Shown here piece after piece: positions 50,166 to 60,011 of a stretch of DNA of 64,000 bases (position 1 is its first letter; each line of letters starts with the position of its first letter). The translations under genes were made by a program, and so were the position numbers. A model generated the notes under the pieces. That model did no database searches, had not been told where the DNA came from, and worked only from the letters and a program-made list of their open reading frames with translations. The stretch covers positions 124,001 through 188,000 of the forward strand of contig JAOPGA020000167.1 in assembly GCA_026419775.2 (NCBI GenBank), written 5' to 3'. Source of the stretch: Acrasis kona (Eukaryota > Heterolobosea > Eutetramitea > Acrasida > Acrasidae).

Positions 50166-50564
50166 CCGTCGTTGAATACATAAATATTTATTGTAACATT
50201 AACGGTTGTTTGCCGCCAAAACAAATTGACAAGTCCCCGATTGTGGGTTGGGGTCTGTATTAACTTATCATAATGTCATTAATGAATACCAAATCCTAAC
50301 TTGAGGTATGAACTACATCTCAAGGTGTGACATACTAAATGGTAGTAATTCATAGAGATACGCAATTATATGGAAGACTTCTCAATTAAGGGACGACACC
50401 ACGATTGATTGATTCTAAACAACCCCTTACTAAACGAGGCGGTATTTTTTTTGGTCTATATCAGGTGTTCTTGGCTTGACAAAAAATCCATCAAACCTTT
50501 TTGACCTTTTGGTTTTGCTATATAAATAAATAAGTTGTTGATTACATAACAGAAATAAATAAAC
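50166..50564 (+). promoter_or_regulatory. Intergenic promoter with TATA box at 50519-50530
   Basis: No gene seen. TATATAAATAAA ends 35 bp before the ATG at 50565, giving a leader of only about 15-20 nt if transcription starts 25-30 bp downstream of the box. The left part should hold the promoter of the divergent gene at 50165. Confidence 0.45.
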
Positions 50565-53500
50565 ATGAGCGCACCAAACGATGCAGTCATAGGTGCTGCA
50601 CCACAAGCATCCACATCCATAGGAGCAGTCAATCTGTCCCTTGTGAAAATGAGCACAATAATACACACAGTTCTTGGAGTGGCAGTCACTGGGGTAGTTC
50701 TCGGTGCTACAGCATTAACAATAGGATTGATTGCTACAAGAGTTGGTCAACAACCTCCCGAATGTAGACCAGACGTCGCGAGGAACTTTAAAAACGTTTT
50801 GTTCGACATTTTTCCACTATTAAATGACTACGATCCCAGAGGAGATAATCTTACAATTACTCATGTGTCAACACCATCCTTCGGCACAATACAAATCATA
50901 GATGGATCTTACTTGAGCTATCGATCCAATCAATTTTATTCTGGAAAAGATCAAGTCGTCTATACTGCTGCCAATGATAAATTAAGTGCCACTGCAGTCA
51001 TTGACATTGATATCATAAACCACCCACCAGAATCCATACCACAAACATACATTGTATCCAAAAGCAGTCAATCCAACAAGTTCAGTATCTTCGATTACAA
51101 AAGCGAACATGGTGAACAAATCTTCGATGTCGATGGTGACACCATGACGGTCCTTAATGTCACACACTCAGCCACCTCAAAAATCACAATTGATGAATTC
51201 AATATTTATTATACACCCCAAGGAGCGTTCTTGGTGGATATGTTCGAATATTGCATAACAGACATGAACGACACCTCATGCAACAATATTACCATTCAAA
51301 TGATTAACGATCCTCCCGTCGCAAAGCAAGACTATTATCAACTTCCCAAGAATGTAATAGGACACTTCAGTGTAATGGATAATGACTTTGACCCCAACGG
51401 CGATAAAATCACGTTGTACTATGTCGGAGGTGCTGCTCGTGGTACAGCAAAGATATCAGAATCCAATCCCAACCAGATTGAGTATTATCCCACCCGTACT
51501 GATTTACCCTATTCTGATAGTTTTGAGTATACAATTACCGATGGTCAATTATTCGGTTACTCTAATGTTATCATTGATATCATCAACGTACCTCCCACTG
51601 GTGAAGTTTCAAATGTTATTATCCACAAGAATACTTTTGATAATCCACTTCCACTTGTATTCTCTGATATTAACATTGCCGACGAACTCACCGTATCGAT
51701 AGTATCCGATCCTGCACAAGGTTACTACAACTTCTCAGAAACCACTACCTCAACATTCGTTAGCTTGTTTGATGAACCTTATCCAAAGAAGGTGCACGAC
51801 TACAAATTGTCCTATACTCCTCGTTACAATGGAGTTTACAAGGACAGAATAAAATATTCTGTTTTTGATGGTTCGGATTTTGGATTCGGAGAGATTAACA
51901 TTGATGTCATCAATGATCCTCCACTTGCTGTTGACGATGTGTATTCCGTTCATAAGAACATTCCACTCAAAGTCAACCCACTGATTAATGACTCTGATCC
52001 AAATGGAGATCGAATTAGATTGGTTCAGGATGTATCCAGAAAATTCGGTACCACTTATGTCATGAGCGATACAGAGATCATGTATTCACCATTAGCTGAC
52101 TTTACGGGTACAGACGTTGTTAGTTACACTGTAACAGATGTTCAAGAAGATCCAAAGAATGATCTCACAGGAACTGCATCCATTAGTTTTGTTATTGTTA
52201 ACGATCCACCAACTCCAATGGACGACTATTTCGTCTTGCCCAAAGGTCTTTCAACTATGATCGACGTGCTCAATAACGACACTGATCCTAACAACGATAG
52301 GCTGTTCATAGTCGATCCAGGTACTCCAGACAGCAAGGCCACAAGTGTCATCAAGGACAACCAAATACTCTACACTGCACTGAATCAAATCTACCACGAG
52401 AGCTTCTTGTACACTGTAAAGGACACTGATGGTGCCACTGCAACAGCCACCGTCAACATCAGGGTCATCAATTCACCACCCATAGCCAACGATGACACTG
52501 CCTATATGAGGTGGAATAAAACCACTGTAATTGATGTACTGAGCAACGACACAGATCCTAATCCTGGTGACTATAACAAATTATTCGTAAATCCATTCCC
52601 ACCAGGATACAAGAGCAAGAATGGTGCCACCATCGCTGTGGAATCACTACGTACAGTGCGATACACTCCTATTGAGGGTTTCCATGGTTATGATACTTTT
52701 GAGTATTCGATCAATGATGGCGAGGATTCTAGCGTGAAACCTGCCACAGTAACAGTCTATGTAGATGACTCACCCATTCCCACACTACCCCCAGGATTCA
52801 ATGATAAACCACCAGTGTGCGGTACCACCAACCAAACCATCATGTGGACGCAGGTTGCTGATTTTAATCTTCTCAGTTTAATAACAGATCCAGATGAAGG
52901 AGATGTACTTCAACTCAAGTCAGTCAACCAACCACCTTCAGGTACTGTAACCATCACTGACAGCGCAAAGGGATTGGTTAAATACAAACCAAGCGCCTAC
53001 GTGCCACAAACTACATCATACGTCGTCACCTATAACATTGGATACACTGGCACTGATAGCTTCCTAGATTGCAACAACGTATTCAGCATAACTGTCAAGA
53101 ACAACGCGCCCACCATTAAAGATTTATCCACCACAATCATTCGTGACTATAGAAAGCAATCTAGCACATTAAATGGATTAATACAAAGCAAAGTGGACCA
53201 AGATGGAGACGAAGTCACCGTAGATATTGTTAGCAAAACGGATCCAAGCGATAATAGCAGATTGGCATGGATGCCCACCTCTGATTCTGTAACCATCACA
53301 GTCAATCCACTATTCTCTGGCGTTAAAAATTTGACTTGGAGAACCACAGATGGACAATTGTTCTCTCCATATGCTATCTACACCATTAATTACATCAACA
53401 GTCCTCCCACCTGTACAGACACCTCCTTCACTACTGATAAAAACACTGTGGGGTCATGGAGCTCTTTACCTTCTCTATGTGCCGATAACAACAATGATCC

Positions 53501-55112
53501 CATCAATTTGAGCATCACTGGTTCAACTCCACCATTCGGTACCGTTCGATTCAACTCTGACTATGTGCTCCAATTTGATAGCACCAATCAAAAGAGATCT
53601 GGTTCGTTCAACCTCAAGTACATTGCCTCCGATACCATTGATCAAGCCACTTGCAATATAAATATAACAGTTAACAACAGACCACCAGTTGCACAGACCA
53701 TCACTGTCACCTACCAACAATCCTATTCAGATAACACCCCTTACAAGATTGAAGACTATATCAAGATGAGCGCATCAAGTGATCCAGACAAAGCTGATTC
53801 CGTACGTGTCTCCAAGGTGGAGTTATCGACTTGTAAAGGAACGGTCACAAACAATGCGAACGAAATTACCTATGTCCCAGAATCATCTTTATTCAATGGC
53901 AAATGTGATCTAAGCGTCACCATTACCGATGATGACTCTGATAATCCATTAACATCCACAGCAATCATACACGTGATCATGAATCCTAGATCACCTCCCA
54001 TTGCAGTCGATGACAAGTACACTGCTGATCAAGGAAGTGGCAGCATCACCATTCCCACCTCCGGTCTCTTATCCAACGATATTTCTCCACTCGGTGCCAC
54101 TATAGAATTCCACTCCATAGTTGCTTGTGATGATGATCTCAAGAAGAGAGGTTACTGTCACAGAATACCAATCTATAATGCAATTACCGATTCCATCACC
54201 ATTCCAGTCGATCCCATGAACTGCATCGCTGATAAATTCCAATATACCATACAAACAACAGATGAATCCCATGTCAAGTCCTCTGCAAATGTGACCATAG
54301 AGTTCACCAATTGTTATTGCAGAAGTGCTTTGGATTTGTATTTGATATTGGATAACTCTGCCTCCATAGGAGTTGCCAACTTTAAATTATTAAGAGAATT
54401 CAGCATCAACGTGACAAATCAATTGGATATATCGCCCACCAATGTGAACATTGGTATTGTTGATTTTGGATACGAGGGCAATTTGTTGTTGAGTTTGAAC
54501 AATGATAGAAACAAAATTAAAAAGACATTGTTGAACATGGAGTATCGTGGTGAGAATACAAACACAAAGGGAGGTATTTATGCTGCGGTGGGCGATATCA
54601 CTGGTAGGTTACCCAATAATGGAACTAAAATGAATAATGGAGTGGGTAGAGGAAGAGCTGATGTACCAAAGGTGCTGTTGGTCATCACGGATGGAATGCC
54701 CAATGTGCCATGCAAGTGTGAATATTCACATCAGGATCAAGGGTGTAACATTTTGTATGGATTTAGGTCCAATACACCTGGTACTCCTGTCAATTGTACA
54801 CAAGGTAATATTCCAACTAACGTTACTCAATGTTCGGATTGCAGCAGGGCTACAAATTGTATGCCTTGTGCTGACCCTTCTGCTTATACTGATCAGATTA
54901 ATTCTTGGAAAACTGCACAGACCAGTGCTTACTCAAAGTATCCATTGTGGAAGGTGATTCCATTTGGTATAGGGTCCGTTCTGGTCGATGAGACTGGTCA
55001 GAATATGTTGAGACAGATGAGCTATGACAAGAAGAGGACACCTATTAATGTTTCCTGGCAGAATTTGGAAGCTGCAGTAAACCTTTTAACAGATGCCGCT
55101 TGTAATACATAA
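50565..55112 (+). CDS. Type II surface protein, cadherin-like repeats and VWA
   Basis: 1515 residues, one exon. A hydrophilic N terminus of about 28 residues precedes a single membrane helix (VLGVAVTGVVLGATALTIGL), so the rest should be outside the cell. From about 60 to 1240 there are ten or more tandem domains of 80-100 residues of the bacterial cadherin-like/Big_9 type, each opening with PP.A..D.Y...KN and carrying a calcium-type motif such as NDSDPNGDRI, NNDTDPNNDRL or DNDFDPNGDKI, and closing with F.Y...DG. The C-terminal 250 residues form a VWA domain with an intact MIDAS start (DLYLILDNSASIG) and late TDGMPN, plus a Cys-rich insert (PCKCEYSHQD...CSDCSRATNCMPC). A calcium-dependent adhesin is likely. 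Repeats of this style are common in bacterial adhesins. Confidence 0.85.
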   Translation: MSAPNDAVIGAAPQASTSIGAVNLSLVKMSTIIHTVLGVAVTGVVLGATALTIGLIATRVGQQPPECRPDVARNFKNVLFDIFPLLNDYDPRGDNLTITHVSTPSFGTIQIIDGSYLSYRSNQFYSGKDQVVYTAANDKLSATAVIDIDIINHPPESIPQTYIVSKSSQSNKFSIFDYKSEHGEQIFDVDGDTMTVLNVTHSATSKITIDEFNIYYTPQGAFLVDMFEYCITDMNDTSCNNITIQMINDPPVAKQDYYQLPKNVIGHFSVMDNDFDPNGDKITLYYVGGAARGTAKISESNPNQIEYYPTRTDLPYSDSFEYTITDGQLFGYSNVIIDIINVPPTGEVSNVIIHKNTFDNPLPLVFSDINIADELTVSIVSDPAQGYYNFSETTTSTFVSLFDEPYPKKVHDYKLSYTPRYNGVYKDRIKYSVFDGSDFGFGEINIDVINDPPLAVDDVYSVHKNIPLKVNPLINDSDPNGDRIRLVQDVSRKFGTTYVMSDTEIMYSPLADFTGTDVVSYTVTDVQEDPKNDLTGTASISFVIVNDPPTPMDDYFVLPKGLSTMIDVLNNDTDPNNDRLFIVDPGTPDSKATSVIKDNQILYTALNQIYHESFLYTVKDTDGATATATVNIRVINSPPIANDDTAYMRWNKTTVIDVLSNDTDPNPGDYNKLFVNPFPPGYKSKNGATIAVESLRTVRYTPIEGFHGYDTFEYSINDGEDSSVKPATVTVYVDDSPIPTLPPGFNDKPPVCGTTNQTIMWTQVADFNLLSLITDPDEGDVLQLKSVNQPPSGTVTITDSAKGLVKYKPSAYVPQTTSYVVTYNIGYTGTDSFLDCNNVFSITVKNNAPTIKDLSTTIIRDYRKQSSTLNGLIQSKVDQDGDEVTVDIVSKTDPSDNSRLAWMPTSDSVTITVNPLFSGVKNLTWRTTDGQLFSPYAIYTINYINSPPTCTDTSFTTDKNTVGSWSSLPSLCADNNNDPINLSITGSTPPFGTVRFNSDYVLQFDSTNQKRSGSFNLKYIASDTIDQATCNINITVNNRPPVAQTITVTYQQSYSDNTPYKIEDYIKMSASSDPDKADSVRVSKVELSTCKGTVTNNANEITYVPESSLFNGKCDLSVTITDDDSDNPLTSTAIIHVIMNPRSPPIAVDDKYTADQGSGSITIPTSGLLSNDISPLGATIEFHSIVACDDDLKKRGYCHRIPIYNAITDSITIPVDPMNCIADKFQYTIQTTDESHVKSSANVTIEFTNCYCRSALDLYLILDNSASIGVANFKLLREFSINVTNQLDISPTNVNIGIVDFGYEGNLLLSLNNDRNKIKKTLLNMEYRGENTNTKGGIYAAVGDITGRLPNNGTKMNNGVGRGRADVPKVLLVITDGMPNVPCKCEYSHQDQGCNILYGFRSNTPGTPVNCTQGNIPTNVTQCSDCSRATNCMPCADPSAYTDQINSWKTAQTSAYSKYPLWKVIPFGIGSVLVDETGQNMLRQMSYDKKRTPINVSWQNLEAAVNLLTDAACNT

Positions 55113-55187
55113 TGTATAAATAAAATTTTTTTCATATAATATTTTGTAAAGTCAACTAAGTCAACAAGTTGTGGCGCGTAATTAAAT

Positions 55188-57895
55188 ATGTCGCTGTTCA
55201 GGGCAAGAGATTGGTGGAGCACAAAATGTGGTTACGATGAAGAGTTTGATAAAGGGTGTATGGTGGTTGGTAACGTGGATAATCAAATTGGCTCTGCGCA
55301 AGACTCGAATGATAAAATTGTGACGGGTAGTTTCTCTGGTCTATTGAGGATATACAAGCCTGTCAAGGGAAAGTTCTCACCAAATGATCTCATGCTCGAA
55401 CAACAATTAGATCAACCAGTGCTACAATTAGCGTTAGGCAAATTTATACCGTGCGTTACCATTAATGTTTTTGAAAACAACTAACATTTTATAGAGGTCA
55501 ACCTCAACATGAAGCTTTGGCTGTTCTCATGCCAAGAAAGTTATCAGTGTACACTGTTTCAAACGCTCAAAATGACTCAGCTCCTGATGGCGACACCTCT
55601 AAGGCTTTATCTAACATTACATTAATACTACAATACAGTCATGACCTACAAAGGCTCTCATACAATTTCTGCTACGGTCCGTTTGGAGGAGCGGTTGGCA
55701 GGGATTCGATTTGTATACAATCTTTCGATGGCCAACTAGCTTTCTACGAGCAAGACCACTTTATATTCGCCAGGTACATTACAGATAGCTTAGTACCTGG
55801 ACCTATTTGTTACGTAAAAAGCATGGACAGTTTTGTCACATGCAATTCAAAAATTGGAGATTGAAGCATATAAATTTTCAAGTATTGACCACTTCGCACG
55901 GTTCAAACGAAAAAGATGCCAACCAACAAGGAGGGAAAAGAGTGCAAATAGACTGGAGTATCAATGTAGGAGAAGAGATCTATGAGCTCAAAGTAGGAAG
56001 ATTTAGTCAATTTTTGAGCAGTTCACAAACAGAAATAATAGCAATTGGAGAAAGGACTTTATTTTGCCTCAGAGATAATGGAACGATAGCCTCGCAGAAG
56101 AGACTTGACTACTTCCCCAGCTGCTCTACTCTCTATAATCAAACCAAAGATTTGAACTCCAAACACAACCTCATCATTGCCTCCCACAACAAATCATTGA
56201 TGATTTACAAAGACCCAAAACTCATATGGGCTAGTGGTACTGCATCTATTCCTGTATGCGTGTGTACAGGAAAGTTCGGAGGTATTAAAGGAATGATTGT
56301 ACTTTTAGATGACGAAGGAAACTTGTCTGTAAATTATCTTGGAAGCGATCCTGTCAATAATCCTGTACCATCTATGGAGAGCAAGGAGGTAAACTATGAC
56401 GAACTCGAGAAAGAGCACAAAAAACTGCAGCAATTTATTAGACAAACTCAAGTCAACGGCAAAACTGAGCCAAACGACAAACTTTTAATAAGAGCTCAGG
56501 TTCCTCTTACCATAGATCACGATGGCTTTGACGCTAGTGAAGCCAGCCCTAAAAGAAAGGTTACAGTTAAGCTGTATTTATATTTTTCTGGTGAACCGGT
56601 CCACTCTGAATGATGTTTCGCTAAATATCGCTGTTCAAAGGCCACTTGCTGTGGAAGGAGGAAACATCATTACTATAGGCCAATTGAAGGGTGGATCTCA
56701 AATGACACCTTATATTCTGCCCTTAATAATCAACTGCGGCGGAGAGAAGGTGGTGCCTTCCTCTTTGGTGGCGGACATCATGGCAACTTACGTTACTCAA
56801 AATCAAGAACCCAGAACATCCCTATGCTCGTTCTCACTTCCAATGTCGCTAGTTGGTCATATAGTGCCCCAGAAGAAATCCAATACGCATAAACTCACTA
56901 TAGATACTAACAGGCCAATGTTAACCACGGAACAATTGTTTGAGGAAGTCATTGAGAGTATTAATGCAGAGTGGAGAACTGCAGCAACTAGTAGCAGCAT
57001 GACATTCCAATACTGTGATGGTAGCGATGTGACTATGCTCATCAGTAAAAACGCTGGAAGATACAGAATACAATCATCTACATTTGAGGCACTATGGTTG
57101 TTTACAAGTGAACTAGTCAAAAGAATTAAAACATACTATAATCAACAAGACCAAGCGAAGATTCAACAGCATAGGCAGGAAAAAGGTAGAGCAAGGAAGG
57201 TGGATGATGATGAAAATGATCTCGATGAACATGTTGATCAAGCTCCCAATGTCGAACCATTGTCCATTACATTTGATGAGGGTTTACCTTATAGGTCCTT
57301 CTTTGAAGTTGTCGACAGTCACCTTGAGGCTAGATTATCTGTTCAGGCTGAAAGTGAAAAGCTCAAGAATCTATCAGCCCAAATACGCAGTATCCAAAAG
57401 AGGTTGCTTGTTAGATTCAAGGAACGAAATCCTACTCCACTGAACAATATCGATACATTATTTGAAGAATCTTATAGAAGTATGTTAGAGACATCCAAGA
57501 GATTGGAAAATCAGCAAGCCAAGCTTAATCAATCATCTGCCGCTTTATCCTGCTCAGTTCACTTGATTCTACTGCTAGTCCAAATCAAACACAGTCTGCC
57601 CGATAGGGATATTGATGTTTTGAAAGAATATTTGTCTCCTAATGTAAGTGATGGTGATGAACAAGGATGGGAGGAGACTACGGAAGCAGCAGTAAATTGG
57701 CTAGTTCGAACAAATAGTAAATCTGTTAGCGCAAAAGATTTGGTTCAAGTTCCGAGTGGAAGTGTCGAAATGCCGAAGGACACAAGCAACTTAAAGAGAG
57801 CCATTGTTACTCTTAATAGTCGTTTGCAAAATGGAGATGTTGTTTTATATAAAGAAACCAAAGCAAAAGAAAAAAAGAAGCCTCAAAAAAAGTAG
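55188..57895 (+). CDS. BBS9: BBS9 (PTHB1), with three frame offsets
   Basis: Exon 55188-55450, 44-nt intron (GTGCGT...TATAG), then 55495-57895. The protein follows human BBS9 almost end to end: MSLFRARDWWSTKCG, DEEFDKGCMVVGNVDN, GSFSGLLRIYKP, the beta-propeller (RVQIDWSINVGEEIYELKVG), the GAE-like region (KVTVKLYLY), HKLTIDTNRPM, RYRIQSSTFEALWLFTSEL and the helical end PKDTSNLKRAIVTLNSRL. BBS9 is a BBSome subunit that moves membrane proteins in cilia. The frame shifts by one base at an A5 run (55849-55853), a T4 run (55875-55878) and a T5 run (56583-56587); homology continues across each, and the three cancel. They may be sequence errors or real damage to the gene. Confidence 0.9.
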
Positions 57896-58040
57896 TTGTA
57901 CTTTCAATAAATAATTAAATTTCATACATCCTCACCCACATTCATATTCTGAAATACAAGTAATTGAAAACAGCTCTAGAGTGACATTGCACATGATGTA
58001 TTGATTACAACATCTATTTTAAACTATATTAAAATAGAGG

Positions 58041-59396
58041 ATGAATTATTTGAAGAGCTTTCTACCGTCTCGGGGTACCAAACGCTCAAGAGATGAGTCT
58101 GAAGAGGACCAAGAACCTGACAATAAGCGTGCAAAACTTCAAGACAAAGTTGAATACGATCCATCGACAATAAGATTGAAGATACAAACCAGCACCATTC
58201 AAGAACTTCTATTAAAATGGTTCATGCAATCAACTAATCAAATCATATTCTCGCCAGATGTAAAAATCGAAAAATTCAAAGTTTTAAACGCATTTATCTA
58301 TCCAAAGAATAATGTAATACCAATTAATGTTGATGACCTTTTTCTTGAGTTTTCAAGTGCTGGGATTACATTCTCCTTCAAAATAGACGTTTTTATAAGA
58401 CTAAAGGTGAAGAACATTAATAACAAACTGCAATTTGTAATAAAAGACAAGAGCAAAGACTTACACATAAAAGCTAAAGAAATTACGGCTGGTAGTAATA
58501 GTTTTATTCTCAATGTTGGTGTTAAGGCTTTGATGTTGGGTTTTAAATCTAGAGTAACTACACTAATAAATGAAAAGTTTCCGGAGGTTGTGGAGAGATT
58601 AGTAGAGGAAGTTAATAATAACCTTAACGTTGCATGCACCGATGAAATGTTCACGTCTTTTAAAAAGTCTGGTGTGTGTATGAATGTTCTTGTTTATAAT
58701 AGCATCATGTCCGAATCTAGTATTAACATTGGTATTAAAGTAAGTGCAAGGTGTGGCAAGGATTTGTTCAAAAGCCCTAACGACATTCCTTCTTTTGATT
58801 CCGATGCTCCCATACAATTCACCATTGGCAAACACTTCATGAACGCACTTTGTTGGTGTACTCATCGTTCTGGTGTAATGGACAGAACGATTAATTTAGA
58901 CCTACTTCCCAACGCCAAAACCAAACTATTGGGTCTGTTGCGTAAAGGGTCGTATAATCTTGTCGCTAACCTCTCATTTCCTGAACCATCAACGGTGGAA
59001 ATTATTGAGGACGGAGTTGCTATTCACTTTGAGGGTAAGTGTGATGTTTTTGTAGACCGGGAGTGGGTGATGGAATCGGATGTAGGTGCATCCATCAAGG
59101 TCGGACTTGACAATAATAGTAAAATGACAACTAACATCATTCGAAAACCCTTTGCTCGCTTAAAGAAATTTGATGAGCAAGTATACCCAGAAAAGTTAAC
59201 AATTGAGACTGCCACCACCTGGTTCGAAGAGTTTGTGTCTGAATTTGTTGAAACTGAAGTGATTAAGTACTCTGCTGATCTTAAAATCTCCTGGTTCGAG
59301 CAGTGCGGATTAAAAAGTCCTCGAGTAAAATACCATGACGATGGTGTATTGTTGTTCTGTGATAAAGTTGACCAGCAGGTAATAAACGTAGATTAA
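58041..59396 (+). CDS. TULIP-fold (BPI/LBP-like) protein with nuclear signal
   Basis: 451 residues, one exon. The start MNYLKSFLPSRGTKRSRDES...NKRAK is a bipartite-type nuclear localisation signal, not a signal peptide. The rest resembles the two-domain lipid-binding TULIP fold of BPI, LBP and CETP: alternating amphipathic strands (IKTSTIQELLLKWFM-like first helix, FSFKIDVFIRLKVKN), the domain linker, and IQFTIGKHFMNALCWCTHRS, matching the conserved region where BPI family members begin their second domain, followed by INLDLLPNAKTK. TULIP proteins bind lipids in the extracellular space or at membrane contacts. The assignment rests on pattern, and an intracellular, possibly nuclear, lipid-binding protein would be unusual. 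Confidence 0.55.
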   Translation: MNYLKSFLPSRGTKRSRDESEEDQEPDNKRAKLQDKVEYDPSTIRLKIQTSTIQELLLKWFMQSTNQIIFSPDVKIEKFKVLNAFIYPKNNVIPINVDDLFLEFSSAGITFSFKIDVFIRLKVKNINNKLQFVIKDKSKDLHIKAKEITAGSNSFILNVGVKALMLGFKSRVTTLINEKFPEVVERLVEEVNNNLNVACTDEMFTSFKKSGVCMNVLVYNSIMSESSINIGIKVSARCGKDLFKSPNDIPSFDSDAPIQFTIGKHFMNALCWCTHRSGVMDRTINLDLLPNAKTKLLGLLRKGSYNLVANLSFPEPSTVEIIEDGVAIHFEGKCDVFVDREWVMESDVGASIKVGLDNNSKMTTNIIRKPFARLKKFDEQVYPEKLTIETATTWFEEFVSEFVETEVIKYSADLKISWFEQCGLKSPRVKYHDDGVLLFCDKVDQQVINVD

Positions 59397-59651
59397 AAGT
59401 GACAATATCCCATGGCTTCATTCTAAAAAGTTATATTTACACTTATACTTGAGGAGACTTCAAAATTACAAACTAATTTGTTTTGCCGCGAAAATGTGTT
59501 ATGCCGGAAAGTTTTGGAAAAGTAATTGATGACAGAAAGAAGGCAGCGGAGTAGGGAATAACAGAAGTTCTATAACATTAAGATGAGACAGTGAAGCAAA
59601 TAGAAACAATGTTGATGACAATAGAAACTTGAACAATTGGTCAAGTAACAC

Positions 59652-59880
59652 GTGTCTTCTTTATCTTCTTTAGGGATCCTAGCGAAAGTGTTTGTTTCGA
59701 AATTTCTTTCCTTTCATTTTCGTTTGGCCTCAAACAATGGAACGTTAGTCACGAGCTTGCTTGAAAAACTACAAAGCGAATTTCATGAGGATTTGCTGTT
59801 TCAAGGAAAGGATAGTTTTGCCGGTTGTGTTGCTCATATTTTGAATCTAATTGTATTTCTGTGTGTCTTCTGGTATAACA
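59652..59880 (+). mobile_element. hAT-family transposase fragment
   Basis: A plus-strand frame reads LASNNGTLVTSLLEKLQ then FQGKDSFAGCVAHILNLIV. This is the catalytic-region signature of hAT DNA transposases (DNASNN...L...L......F.......RC.AHILNLIV), with the initial Asp-Asn lost. Neither the BED zinc finger nor the C-terminal dimerisation domain is visible, and no terminal inverted repeats or 8-bp target duplication could be picked out between 59397 and 60011. It is an old, truncated relic. The remainder of that gap shows nothing else. Confidence 0.55.
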
Positions 59881-60011
59881 CATCCTCTTTTGTAATTTAT
59901 ATTAATAGGTTCTATTTTAGTCGGCTTATTTTGAACCAAACGATTGATTGGATGTAACCAGTTGACTGGTAACCAACCAGATTGTTAGAACTAAAAAAAT
60001 TTTCACACGCC

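Noticed and set aside
55801-55880. Intron explaining the first BBS9 frame change
   Set aside because: Homology to BBS9 runs through the segment in all three frames in turn and no GT-AG pair removes the offset without deleting conserved sequence.
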